From Dacryopinax spathularia (lineage: Eukaryota > Basidiomycota > Dacrymycetes > Dacrymycetales > Dacrymycetaceae), in the NCBI GenBank assembly GCA_037974965.1, contig JBBPFI010000011.1:806001-870000 (forward strand): a stretch of 64,000 bases of DNA, in the 5' to 3' direction. Shown here one piece after another: positions 23,501 to 35,179 of the stretch. Under the pieces are notes generated by a model that worked only from the letters and a program-made list of their open reading frames with translations, was not told the origin of the DNA and did not search any database. Position 1 is the first letter of the stretch, and each line of letters opens with the position of its first letter. Both the position numbers and the translations under genes were made by a program.

Positions 23501-25503
23501 GATGCTGGTGGCACCAACGCTGATCTCGCTCGGCGCTTCCGTAGTATCTTCATGCTCATTATCTTGAGGTCCTTCGGACTCCTCTATCTGCTCATGTTCC
23601 GGCTCGGCGAATGTGACGGTAGGCTCCGAGAGAGCTTCCGAGGTCTCGCGATCCGCAGGAGGGGAAGCGGTAGCCTTGAGCTTCTCAACGGCCTCCTTGA
23701 CTCGCTCTTTAACTTCTTCCTTCGAGAAGCCGAGGAGGGTGATGAGCTCGTCTCGGTTGTCGACGCGGAAGAGGCTGGCGAGCGCCCGCCAGGTGTCCTT
23801 GACCTCCCCGTCTGGAGCAGACTCGCCAGTATGAGCCTCGACGAAAGATTGCAGGGCAGCCGGCCCTTCGGATTCGGCCTGCTTGAGCTTCTCAAGTCGC
23901 TCCAAAATAGTGGACTCGGTAACAACCGTCCGTAGCTTGACGGTGCCCTTTCCATGCCCGTGCTGGACGGCTTGGGTGGAGTTGTGCACGCTGACGAGCT
24001 TGCCGCCAAAACCGAACGCGTTGGAGGTGGGGCGACGGAGCCATTTAGGAGGCTGCTTCAGGCTGAGCGTCGTCTTCGGTTGATCTGCCGTCGACGGCAG
24101 ATCGAAGATGTCAGCACCGTCGGCGGGTGCGGCCGTGACGCTCGGTGCTGCTGCAGCCTCGTTGGTCGACTGTAGCGAATGGAGACCAATTGTCCCATCG
24201 AAGGAGGCGGTGGCAAGGAGATCTGGGTTGCGAGGGCACCAGTCGACCTGGAATGCCCAGTTGTTTGACGAGGGAAGCTGGAAAGGTGTCAGCATATGCG
24301 ATGGTCGTATATATGGAGTAACGCACCTCGCCGATAATCTCTCCGACCTGCGGGTTCCAGCACAAGCTCCTGTTATCCTTCCCGCAACTCAGGAGGAGAT
24401 CTGCATCCTGCTTGCACCAGGAAACGGAAAGAACGCCCTTCTCATGACCCGTAAGGATTTTCTCTGGCGCGCGGGAATTGCGGAGATCCCAGAGCATAAT
24501 AATGGGCGAGGTATCGTCCTCGGACGAAGTCACAAGGCGAGTAGGCTACAAAAGACGGATTCAGCACAACGTAGCACCGCACAGGTCGTGTCAGAAGACG
24601 TACGTTGTCAGGGTGCCAGCAGACGTCGCTCATTCCCCTCCGCCGCCCGATCTCCATTCCACCCGCTACAGCTCCTCCACCAGTAGCAGCGCCACCGCCG
24701 TACGCGAGAGCGACAACTTCGCGCTTCCCTCGCAAGTCCCAAACGACGGTGTACCCTGTTGAGGAGGATGAAGCCAGGACATGCGCAACGGAGCTGTTCC
24801 ATGCGAGTGAAGTGATGAGGTCGAGCTTAGGGTTCGGAGCAGCAGTACCTGGTCGAGAATCAGTCAAACGAGCTACCATGGATTGGCGTAGGCTAGCTTA
24901 CCAGTAGGCGTATAAGGCTTGGTCGGGTTCGTCAGATCCCAAATATAGATCTCCCCGGCGGATGCGCCGGACGCAAGCAGGTTCTTCTGAAGTCCGTTGA
25001 AGTCCAATCCTCGCAAGGACGTCTGATGCTTCTTGTTACTCAGGATGAGAGCCTCTGAAGGACTAAGGTGGCGCGAAAATATCAGCATATATGCGTGATG
25101 TCGCGGCCGAAACGGACGTACTCAGCGTTCTCGACGATCTTTTCTGGGTCCCAGATACCGAGCTCGCCGGACTCCATACCCGCAGCGATGACGCCCTTCG
25201 GTCTGTCGTCGCTCACATGTCCCCATGCGAGCCTGTTGAACCTGGTCACAAAGGTTAGCTGAATGTTGGCGCGTTGAGGAGATTTGAAACGGCGTACCTA
25301 GAGGTAGTCGTAACGCTGCCCCTCGGGCTCTCCTCAGTGGCCTCGGTCGCATTCTGCAGATCTGGCTCCCATATCTCTAGCCTTCCCTCATTCGAGAAGT
25401 TCTCATCAAGCGCGCCCGCTACTGTGCCTGTCGCAAGCTGGGGCAGAACGGACCACGGCGACCAAGCGAACGTGGAGGTGCGGTTGATGGTCTTGAGCCG
25501 CAT
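20565..25503 (-). CDS. SEC31: COPII coat outer-shell protein SEC31
   Basis: Eight exons on the minus strand from ATG at 25503 give about 1,500 residues. Small 5' exons encode WD40 repeats ([70 protein letters not shown]). A single exon of about 1,070 codons (to about 21080) carries the last repeat, the alpha-solenoid (residues such as [18 protein letters not shown]) and a very long Pro/Gly-rich linker. Two 3' exons give the C-terminal helical domain ([17 protein letters not shown] ... [18 protein letters not shown]). SEC31 assembles with SEC13 into the outer cage of COPII vesicles at ER exit sites, and the Pro-rich part contacts SEC23. The size is at the long end for fungi because of the linker. 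An overlapping frame in the linker (20710-22110) is a shadow except for the exon at its 3' end. Confidence 0.96.
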
Positions 25504-26874
25504 CTTTTCTTATCTCTGGCACCGAGCAGGAGGGCGATTACGCGCGCTCTGCGGGTGTGTGATAGTTGGTGGTATAGTCGTGCTTAAATCCGCGGCGGTG
25601 CGGTCGTCGTAGTCGTCGTATGTCCGCACGCTGATGTCGAGTTTTGCACCAAAAGAGCAGGGATCGCGCACGAAGCACTCCGTTCGCGCACCACGCAACC
25701 AACGGGCGAGTGATGACACGTTGGGGATTGGTTCCGCGCACAGCCGTTCCTTTTAGTCGCCGTCAAAGCCAAAATCAGTATTGTTTCAGTCGTAAGAATA
25801 TGAATATCATCGCATTATCTACCTCTACACTATCTCTCTAGGCTGACCTGACGATACTTGATACCCCGGGTTAGACAAAAAGCGGCGATAGAGGAAATGG
25901 TACGCATATACTCGATGGATGTTGCCAACCCTAACCTCGCGACCAGGCCACCCAACCGCAGCAGCCATCACCATCAAGCGAGACAGATGCACATCTCTCC
26001 CGACTCCTATCGAACAAGCATGTCCTCGGCATACTTCTTCTAAGTGCACTAGAGCATGCGATAATCCGACAGCTCGGTCCTTCCTTCGAAGGAGAAGAAG
26101 GTCGCAAGTATGCGCGGGTAGTCAGCCGTTGGGTGAGCGTCTTGCGAGAGGGAGTGGGAGAGCTCGAGGGGTCAGCGGAGGGGAACGCACACGATCGAGG
26201 TCACGTCGCAAACGGCGTGGAGAAGAAGGAGGGAGAGGTGCGGTTCGTGAGAATCCGGACGAGGAGACACGAGCTGCTCATCACTCCGGGTATGCGATGT
26301 TTCGTTATTGATGGGCAAGAGCATATATGCTAACCTTGGATACAGATGATAAGTACGTGTTGGTGGTATTACAGGACCCATCGAGCTAGGATTGTACATG
26401 ATGGTCATGTGCAGGGACGGCTCCAGTGCGAGATGAGGGCGTACAGCTGTATCTCCACTTTCTGAACCTTCACTTCGAGCGAACTGCAACGATGCTCTGC
26501 GAATACCTGGTAACCATCTGCAGGAGCAAGCGCACCCCTCGATTCAATCCAGCGGCGACGTGTGAAGGCGACCAATCCGAGCTGTAGCTATGGGCAAGGC
26601 GTGGCGAATACGATAGCGGCGATAGCCAATCCCCAGGCCACCACCGCCTCACCAGTCGATGCGGGGAGTGTATGCGTCATGTTATGGTATTCAACACCCC
26701 CGATGCCTATAACTATACATTTTTCCGAGCCTAGTCCTTGCAAGATTCTAGTATATCAACAATGCGATCCCAAGCACGGGTTGAACGTGCAGGGCTTTTG
26801 GTACCCTTTTCATTGTCTCTTTCGCCAAATGGCGATTTTTTCGTTTTCCTTTCCAGCGCCCCAACTCGCTGCGG
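25504..26874. other. SEC31 5' flank and aspartokinase 3' flank
   Basis: About 1.37 kb. A plus-strand frame of 130 codons (25919-26311) is rich in Arg and Ser and has no known motif; I do not call it. No tRNA or repeat seen. Confidence 0.4.
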
Positions 26875-28977
26875 CTAATATAGCCAAGGACCGACTGCGT
26901 GTGTATGTTAGATGGTGTAGGAAAGAACAGGAGGAGGGAGCACGCACCTCGGCCTTTGGGCCCATCCGGCTTGACCTGCAAGCAGCTCATATGGATCAGA
27001 TTGAGCGCCTTTACCGCCTCCCTCCCATCAATAACACACGAGATATTAATCTCATTCGCCCCCTGGCTAATCATCTCAATATTGATATTCCCCTCCGCGA
27101 GCGTCGTGAACATCCTTCCGGAAATGCCGACCATATGGCGCATCTGGCTCCCGACGAGGGAGAGGATGGCCATGTTGGGCGTGAGCGTGACCTGGCCGAT
27201 CTTGCTCAATTCTTGGACGAGGCGGTCGCGCATGCGTCGGCCGCTCGTACCGCTGGTAAAGTCTTCAAGGGCCATGGAGACGTGCACTTCGGAGGTAGAG
27301 ACGAGGTCGACGGTTACGCCCCAGCGGTCGAGGATCCCGAAGATGGAGGCGAGGAATCCGTGTGTGCTGGTCTTTCGGCCGGTGGAAGCCACGTTCAGGA
27401 TGATGATGTTGTCCTTGATCGTCACAGCCGTGGGCAGCCTTCTCGGGCCGACAGCAATAGGCGGCGCATGCGGGTTGGTGGGGATATGCCTTGCACCCGG
27501 TGTGCCAGGAGGTGAGGGAGATTCGGGGGAGATGATCGTCCCCGACCCTTGAGGATTCTCGACATTCTTGATCCGGATGGGGATGGCCATGCGCATCACC
27601 TGGTCCATCACGAAAGGGTGCACAACTTCGCTGCCGTAGTAGGTCAGCTCCTTCGCTTCTTCAGGGTAGATCACCTCCAGCAAGCGAGCGGTGGGCACTT
27701 TTCGCGGGTCGGCGGTGAAGATCCCATCGACTTCTTTCCAGATTTGCAGTTCAGCTGTGGCAGGATGCAGGCCAGCAGCGAGAAGAGCAGCAAGGAGGTC
27801 GGTATACCCACGGCCGATCTGCGTCAGCAGGGAGTGCGGCACAGGGCCGAAGAAACCCGTCACGACGGGTACTCTTCTGCCACAGGCCTGGATACGCTCC
27901 GCTACGGCAGAGGCCACGGCATCATAGAACGGCTGCTCGAGCCGCGTATTCCGTTCGCCATACGCGTCGGTGGTGTCGTGCAACGAAGCAGGGATGATAT
28001 TCTCCAATGAGACGAATTCCGCATCGACGCCCTGTTCTGACATAAGAGTCTCTCCAGGGCTCAATGGAAGGGAAAGTGCTCACCCGATCCTGCAAAGCCG
28101 CAGCAATCAACTTACACGCCAACCTCTCCCCAACACCAACAATACTATCCTTGCTCCTCGGCGAGATCTCATCGATCACCTGCGCCGCCTGAAGGAACAG
28201 CTTGAGGCCCTCACAATCCCGTTCAATCTCGTTCTCCAGCTCTCGCAGTAGTGCTTCACCACGTATGACGGAACGAGCAGCGGTGATATGTTCCTGGTAG
28301 AGGAGGTCGATCGTGGCGTGAAACGCTGGAAGCTCGGGTGCGCTCGCGTTCTTCCGGGCTGAGTAAGCTGACGAGCTGGACGAGGCGAGTGAGGCAGAAG
28401 CTGAGGAGAGCGCAGATGGCAGAGGGTGGAAAGGCGATGGGCTGGACGTCCCATCTCTTTCTGCGGGAGAGCCATCCAGGGAGGTGAACCCGCGACCGCT
28501 CGCCACGCTCAGGCTGCGACCGCGCTCCTCGACGGGGGTGGAGAACCCGGACATGGCACCGCCGTTCTGAAAGAGAGGACCCGGCCCTGGCGTGCCGGGT
28601 ACGCTTGAGTTCACGCCTGCGGAGGGAGGCGAGCGTAGTGCTTCGGATGCGGCGCGCAGTAGAAGGTTGGTGGTGCCCAATGCCTTCGTGCTCCCCGAAC
28701 GAGCGGAACAGACGACGGCGACGCGGTTGGTGGTCATGTATCGACTTTAGAACGCGGCTCAGTCAGCCATTTGCATATGATGTTGGGCGCATAATACGCA
28801 CGGTACGATATCCTCTGCAATCTTGTCCGCAAACTTGCCCACTGAAGTCCCACCGAACTTCTGGATGACCCATGGCAAGCCCGACGAAGCAGGCGGATTC
28901 TGCTTCAGTTGCGGCACGTGTCGCTCGAGCGGTGGTGTCTCCAGCCCATTAGTGGCCGGGGGAGTCAAGTCGGACAT
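26875..28977 (-). CDS. HOM3: Aspartate kinase (aspartokinase)
   Basis: This enzyme phosphorylates L-aspartate, the first step towards threonine, methionine and isoleucine in fungi. ATG at 28977 precedes the P-loop-like KFGGTSVG at residues 40-47. Further kinase signatures follow: VVCSARSGSTKALGTTNLLL, VTGFFG, IGRGYTDLLAALLAAGL, ELQIWKEVDGIFTADPR, and EELTYYGSEVVHP-like text. Two ACT domains at the C terminus (STHGFLASIFGILDRWGVTVD and GISGRMFTTLAEGNINIEMI) bind the feedback regulator threonine in this family. Introns: a donor at EDIVP, one after LQDR, and a last one after PKGR giving the end GPWLY. A Ser/Pro-rich insertion of about 100 residues after the SGSTKA motif is longer than in yeast. 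A GTG-started extension upstream was rejected in favour of the ATG. Length about 660 residues. Confidence 0.95.
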
Positions 28978-29446
28978 CCTTACAGGGTGTATACAAGCAG
29001 TCACAACAAATGGAGAAAAGAGCAGATAGAGACAATAAAGACCGGGAAAGAGGCGATGGACGGTGATTTGGGAGGAGTGTGTATTGCGCGATGAACCGAG
29101 TCAGGGACGTCTTTTGGGCGACAAATTCACGCTTTTGCGTAAGGGTCTGTTATTCATTCGACCGAAGCCAAAGATCGGCCGAGTCAGATTGCATTGGTCC
29201 CGCAGGTGTGGAAAGAATGCTGAAAGCTAGCATAAACCAATCCAGCGCCGCGCGCGCAGGAGGATATCAATAAGAAACGCATCACACAAAACAACAGACG
29301 GCTTTTGGTGCAGGCATGTCATGATCATACTGCATGTACCCTAGACATCCCACTAGAATAGGTTTTGCACATCCGCATCCCCTCTACTCTCGCAAAACAA
29401 CGTATGAGCGACACGGGTGCAACTCAGAAAACCAGGAAGCAGCTGC
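28978..29446. other. Aspartokinase 5' flank and eL14 3' flank
   Basis: Just under 0.5 kb between two minus-strand genes. No open frame of note, and no repeat. Confidence 0.4.
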
Positions 29447-30298
29447 TCATGCAACGCTCTTCTTGATTGCCTTGCGGACGGTATCCCTCCTCTGCTTCTT
29501 GAGGAGCATGATCTCGAACCGCTCGAAGTCGTTCAATGCCCGGCGCTTCTGGAAAGCCTCGCGCTTCTTAGCCCAGGAAGATGCAGCCCACCTGCAGGAA
29601 CAAGGTCAGCATGCCGGCAAACAGTTTCTGTGGACATGAACGTACTTCTCAGCGATGCCGGACTTCTCGAAGTGCCTCTTCACAACACCTGTGCCAGCAG
29701 CGCGGGGGAGGTTGGGGACCACAAAGTTGGTGAGGGTAAGGTGGCGGTAGGCATAGGGCTGGCGGGGAACACCGGTCGAGGGGCCGTCGATGATTGCCTA
29801 CAAGGAGCCAGTTAATATCAACTGCCACGGCAGGATTGATGAGGAGCAGACGAACCCGGTTGTGGTCGATGATCTCAGCGATCACGGCGATCTTGCCTTC
29901 TGACGGGCCCTGGTTCAGGAGGACAACTGCAAAGCTTATTGAATATGTGCTTTCAGATAGGAGAACGGGAGTAACGCACCACGCCCGACCTCAACGAATC
30001 TCTTGAAGGTGGATGTTTCCTGCCGTCGTTGTCAGCATTCCAGTCTACGCATATCTTTCCGGCTGCAAGCGCTGGGAGGCGGCCTCTCATTCGCAACATC
30101 CATCCACCGTTCCATGTGCGAGCAAGGTGTTCCTCATCATCAACCCCACCCATCGTCCGCCAACGACATCCATCCCTCCATCGATGCATCCACCGCCCAG
30201 TACCTCCCCCCCGCCGTCCCAACGTCTCCCAACGTCCTCCAGAGCATCCCGGATCGCCCAGCGCTCGCAACCGACAGCGAAAATGGACTCACCGGCAT
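29447..30298 (-). CDS. RPL14: 60S ribosomal protein eL14
   Basis: Five exons give about 137 residues. Exon 1 is only ATGCCG (30293-30298) before a GTGAGT donor, and a long intron of about 270 bp follows. The next exon reads [13 protein letters not shown] (29980-30019), then [30 protein letters not shown] with the segment ending GIAEK, and [13 protein letters not shown] ... [18 protein letters not shown] ... KKSVA. These match the eL14 RFVEVGR, KxAAIVxIID, DGPxxGVPRQ and SSWAKKxxxRxRRAxLxDFERFxVM patterns. It is a component of the large ribosomal subunit. A start codon isolated by a first intron is common in fungal ribosomal protein genes and places regulatory sequence inside the gene. Length matches the family. 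Confidence 0.96.
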
Positions 30299-30832
30299 CG
30301 TTCGTGTTGTCGTAGGGCGAGGTATGAGGACGGCGAGCTCGACTGTAGAGATTTTTGGACGACGCAGGCGAGCGAGCGTGCACGTGAGCGGTGAGCGGGA
30401 GCGGAGGCGGAGGCAGAAACCCTTGCCCGTCTGAGTTCAGACTTGGCAAGTTTGGATCCGTGTAGATGAGGCGACGGATTGCTCCCGCCGCGCGTTCTTA
30501 GAAGGATGATGAGTGCCGTTCTTCTGCGGTCTTCCGCTCACGAGACCGTTTTCTGCCCCTCAGGCCAGAAGGCGGTGTGTGGTGCATGAGGCCTTTTTGT
30601 GCTGCGAGTAGGGGGACGAATAACATTCATAACTATACTCTCGACTATCAACATATCAACTACGAAAATGCGTCTATGGGGTGGTGGTGTGGCCTGGCAA
30701 CGGTTCGTGTATATGTACTGCCGCTTGGCGTCTATGTGGTATGGATGGCAAGGGTTGAACCTGGCCTGGTATGGTGGTGGGTTGTGGCTGCGTCCGGATC
30801 CTGTGGTTGGAGGTGTTTGCGTGGTGTGTGGG
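30299..30832. other. eL14 5' flank and 3' flank of APH-like copy 2
   Basis: Includes the presumed eL14 promoter. Short frames only. The segment 30,660-30,835 is rich in TGG/GTGG words and open in one plus frame, but no homology was recognised. Confidence 0.4.
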
Positions 30833-32479
30833 TTAACGCCGCCTGAAGAGCCCCTTCCCCTTGCTCCTCACGTTCCCACCATCTGTCGCGTACCCTCCGC
30901 CTCCTCCGCCTCTCGCCGGCGTAGAACCTGAGCCAGAGCCAGAAGGGGCCGGCGCAGGCTGTGGCTCGCGTCTTCTCCTCTCCGGAACCGCAGCTCTGGG
31001 CTGCTCACGTGACTCTCTTGCCTGCTGCTGATCTCGCTGCTCTCTCCACTGCTGTTCCCTGTCCCACTCGGCGACCCTCTTCTCCCGCACCTCGTAGAAC
31101 TGCCACGCACTCGCGGTCGCATTCGCCAGCTTGCGCAGAAAGTCGTACCTTCTCTGCAGGGCGATGGCGAGCATCCCATCCCCGGATTGACTCCTCCGGG
31201 TAAGCTCGGCCTGGAAGAACCCAAGGTAGCGCGTCACGTCCGGGACTGCACGCTCGTCGCGCGACGCGGTGAAGTAGATCCACTCCGGCGGATCGGCATG
31301 GCGCCAGATAGGGTATGTACCAGCCGACTCCCAGTCTAGTACGCTCATGATCCGTCCAGCGTGCGGGCCAGAGGGGGCAACAAGGACGTTCCTGAAGACC
31401 TCGGGCTGTCAACACTTCTGCCTCTCCCCTAATACGAGGACAAGGACGTACTTCCCGTGCAGGTCAGTATGCCACAAGGCATAGATACTGGATATCCCTC
31501 CTGCCTGGGCGACCTGCGGGATGACCCTCAACATCCCCTCGAACGCGTGCTTGGCCGCCTCGTGTTTCTGTCTGGTCTGCTCTGGCGGATCTCCCCGCTT
31601 CGTCAGCAAGTTCGGGTAGTGCTGCAAGAAGAGCAGGTTCTCCCTCTCGGTCGTGTCCAGCCATTCTATTGCGGACTTGTACGGACGGCTAGCGAGCGCC
31701 CACGTCGGTAGCCGCTGACGTGTCTCCCTGTGGCTCTTATTGCTGGACAGAGCCACGAGATGGTACTGTCCTTGCGAGTCCCGCTCGAGCGACCCTATAG
31801 CCGGATACCGGATCTGAGACAGCTTGAATGCGATACGGGCGTACTCTTCGATAAGTATCTGTCGCTTCGCCTCGTCGAATGCGTCGAACGCTTCGGCGAG
31901 TGTGACTGCTCCTACCTGTGATAAATTGTCACACGATGCTTCACGCGGGGTTGGTCGGCTTACAATCTCCTCCATGATAATCAGCGGTGCGCCCATGAGA
32001 GCTGGGTTCAAGCTCCACGCGTATATCTTCGGTACTGGGACACCGAGGTTGGGTCGTTCCCGAAGGTAGATCATCGTATCGACCTATACTCTCTCAGCAC
32101 CGCCTTTCCTTTCCACCGAGCAACCACAACATGCCTCAGATTTCATGTTAATGCAGCTCGTTTGCTTGTATGGTCCTGCAAGACGGAAGACGGCGGTCCG
32201 TGGTGCGTGGGGAGGTCGCGGGCTCCGCATGTGCATGCGATAGACCTACACCATGCTAGTACGTCAGCCTTTCTTCTCAGATATCACCAGGCTTCCACTG
32301 ACCGTGCTTCGACTTCCGTGGGACATGGCTTCCATTGTGCATGCGCAACCGAAAAGCTGCCACGACAGCGCCGAGACACGGTCGTCATACCTACCCACCG
32401 GGGTTGGGAACTCGAGCTCGTACTCGTCCAGAAGGACGGGTATTCCTGTGTACATGTATGGTGGTTGCTGCTGTGCCAT
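30833..32479 (-). CDS. APH-like kinase family, copy 2 (catalytic motifs intact)
   Basis: ATG at 32479 opens MAQQQPP..YTGIPVLLDEYELEFP, the N-terminal block shared by the family. An exon (VYRMHMRS ... AVFRLAG) and the exon DTMIYLRERPNL.VPVPKIYAW..IIMEEI follow. A long exon (SLERD ... RPYKSAIEWLDTTERENLLFLQHYPNLL) ends at LWHTDLHGK, spliced to NVLVAPSGPHAGRIMSVLDWE. HTDLHGKN matches the HxDxxxxN catalytic loop and DWE the metal site of APH/choline-kinase-fold enzymes, so this copy could be active. The substrate is unknown; fungal members rarely act on aminoglycosides. The C terminus is low in complexity (Arg/Glu/Gln, then Gly) and ends GGYATDGGNVRSKGKGLFRRR-like, the family tail. First of four consecutive minus-strand copies. 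Confidence 0.85.
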
Positions 32480-33611
32480 GATTCAGAATATTCCGGATTG
32501 ATCGCTGCTTCTATAGGGTAAATCGTGGTCTGGGTATATGGCCTATTCGACGCCAGTGGGTACGTCTCAGGCCAGGTATTCAAGCATTCGTCACTGCTCA
32601 TGATCCCGAATGACACTTCTTATAGACCTCTCGCCGCCCGGCTTGCTGTCCGGAATACGTATTTGCTCGACCCGGAACCCGAGCCGCACTCTTCCAATTC
32701 GTGACTAACCTCTCCCGTGTGAACGGGCAAAGTCAAAGCCTCGGGCCTCGCGCGGTCCCACTGTATGGAGTCGTGACTCTGACAACTTTATACACGTGTT
32801 CAACTCGTGTCGGGCAAGATACTCCTAATCCCACTTACGGTCTTGATCGATATTGTCTGCCTTCTCCTCTGCTGCCTCCCTTCGCTGGGATGAGATCAAC
32901 CCTCGTCCCACGTACTGCAGCAGGAGGAGTGATTGCGCTGGCACGTGATTATGCTTCTCGCCGAAGCCGAGGGGATTAGGCGACACAAAATCCATTTGCG
33001 TCCGGCAGCCTGGTTCGCGATAAGCACAAGATCCATTCGTTCGTGCTTTATTCTCTGCTTTGGAGGTCTAACGATACTCGATAAACTTGCCGTTCCCTTG
33101 CAAGCAACCGATAGGGCCATAAGGCAAACCCGAGTGTCCGGACGTACCGGCCAATATTCTGTCAGAAGCACCTCCCCGGTTCCATTATCTTGAGAGAGTT
33201 GACGATATGGTCTCGCATAGCAACCGCCGATGGAAACGGGTCCGTCAGCCAGCGGTCACCTAAGTTAGGGGAGCTCCTTGAAACAACCTGCTTCGAGCGG
33301 CGCATTCCGTAAGCTCCATAAGAGACGCATTCGCCCTCCTCGCACTCCGCCAGTCCCCAGGCTTTTTTTCCCAGTTCCCACACCAACCCGCACCCAGCTG
33401 CACTTGATTGCACGCCGAGGTAAATCGGTCCATAAGAGAGCGCAAACGTTTTCGTTATGAAAGGGATTGCCGTGCCACCAAGAACTATGGACGGTCGCAG
33501 AGAGTAGAAACGAGTCCAAGGCAAGCACATGAAGGCATGAATGAAATGTATTCGCCGGGAGCATACATATACAGGAAAACAAAGTACGAGAGCTACACTA
33601 ACCGGAAGCGA
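32480..33611. other. Spacer between APH-like copies 2 and 3
   Basis: About 1.1 kb. Nothing recognised; short frames on both strands only. Confidence 0.4.
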
Positions 33612-35179
33612 TCAATGCGATCGACTCTTCCCAAAGATACCCCTTATTTTGCCCTTCTCCTTGCGAGTACTGGAGACGTAATCCGTGCTGTACCCGCTCT
33701 GATTCTCTCTCACGGGAATGCGCGAGGGCGGATTTGCAGGAAGCGGCAATGTCCTAAAGTCTTGAATACAGGCCCTCCTGTATTGCTCGACCCAGTAAGG
33801 GCAACTTGCAGCAAACATAACCTTGCGGAGGAGATCGTATTTTGGCAAAAGGGCCTTTGTGAGCATACCCTCCCCAGTGAGATTTCGGATCGCATTCTCA
33901 AAGATAGCCTTGTTTTCGAGGCCCTGCTGAGTAGACTGACCGGCAGTAAACCATCCGGGGCTGTGGACTAGCCGCCAGATGGGGAAAACACCGGCTTCTT
34001 CCCAGTCGATGATGCTGGCGATTCGACCAGCGTCGGGGCCAGAAGGGACAACTAAGATATTCCTAGAAAGGGTAAGACAGTGTAGATGTAAGGTGGATGG
34101 AGGGGGGAGGGCTCACGCTGGTGACATATCGGTATGATAGAGACAGGTGAAGAGGGATAACTGCGCTTGTTCGGAGCCCTCTGGGAAGGATGCAACCCTT
34201 GGGATGATGTGCAACATTCCTGTGATCACCGCACTGTATCCTTGCAGTCTTGCTCTCGTGGCGTCATCGGGTTCATTTCCCATACGGAGAAGATGAGGGA
34301 ACTTCTCCACAAGCATGAGGTTTTCCGTCTCGACTGTGGTGAGCCACTTGTTGATTGAGTGGAACGGGCGCGCCATGTCCGAGGCAGTGCGAAGCTGGCG
34401 TCTTGCTTCCACATGGGATCGATTTGCTGATATCCCGACAACCCCGAAAGTACCGTTCTCCATCCGCTCGAGAGCGCCGATGGACGAAAAACGGCAGCGT
34501 GACAGCTCGTACACAATGCGAGCATAGTCTTCGATCAATCGTCGACGCTCCACAGGACCAAGGGTGAGCAGGACGTTCAGCAGCGGCGCTCCGGCTGTCT
34601 TCATCGAAGTCAGGGACGAGCAACGACCCAAACAGTGCCAGAACTCACCACGTATTCTATTATCTGAAAGCTCAAGTCCAAGGGAGAGTGATGCGTAGCA
34701 TATGCATAGAGCTTGGGTATCGGAATATGCAGATTAGGGTTCGCCAAGATGTAGAGCATGGTGTCAACCTGTGCAGGGATAAGCTATAGTCGGAAAACAG
34801 GTACTTGCGTACGTACCTCTGACTTGCTGTTGATTCCACTGATTTCCTTCTCATAGGTTGCGAGACGGAAGAGACAAGTCCTTGGCACCTCTGCAGAGGC
34901 TGAAGCGGACAGTTCCACTCGAAAGATCTATAAGGGAGTCAGCCAAATGATCCGTCGGTAGGAGTTCGGCGACCGTACCAAGTTCTTCGTCCCTTTCTTC
35001 CAGTACTTCACCGAAACGGGACGCACTCTGAAGACGGCGGTCACGATCACACCTATCCGGAAGAGACATTCACCCTCCTCATCGAGCTGAACACCTGGGG
35101 GTGGGGTAAAGTCGAAGGAGAGGTTGTTCAAGCAGACAGCTTGGCCACGATATAGAGGTTGAGGTCTGGTTTGAGACAT
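33612..35179 (-). CDS. APH-like kinase family, copy 3 (catalytic motifs intact)
   Basis: ATG at 35179 starts MSQTRPQPLYRGQAVCLNNLSF, matching the family's Y.G..VCLDD block. The first intron falls after KKGTKNL, the second after GINSKSE, and a third after QIIEYV, the same positions as in the other copies. The C-lobe has YHTDMSPA spliced to NILVVPSGPDAGRIASIIDWEEAG: His, Asp and Asn of the catalytic loop and Asp of DWE are all present. The family tail reads SGYSTD, with Ser for Ala, followed by a Lys/Arg-rich end. Substrate unknown. Length about 480 residues. Neighbours on both sides are family members in the same direction. Confidence 0.85.

Noticed and set aside
26562-27552. Plus-strand frames of 217 and 317 codons opposite aspartokinase
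   Set aside because: Antisense shadows of the aspartokinase exon, which has full family motifs.
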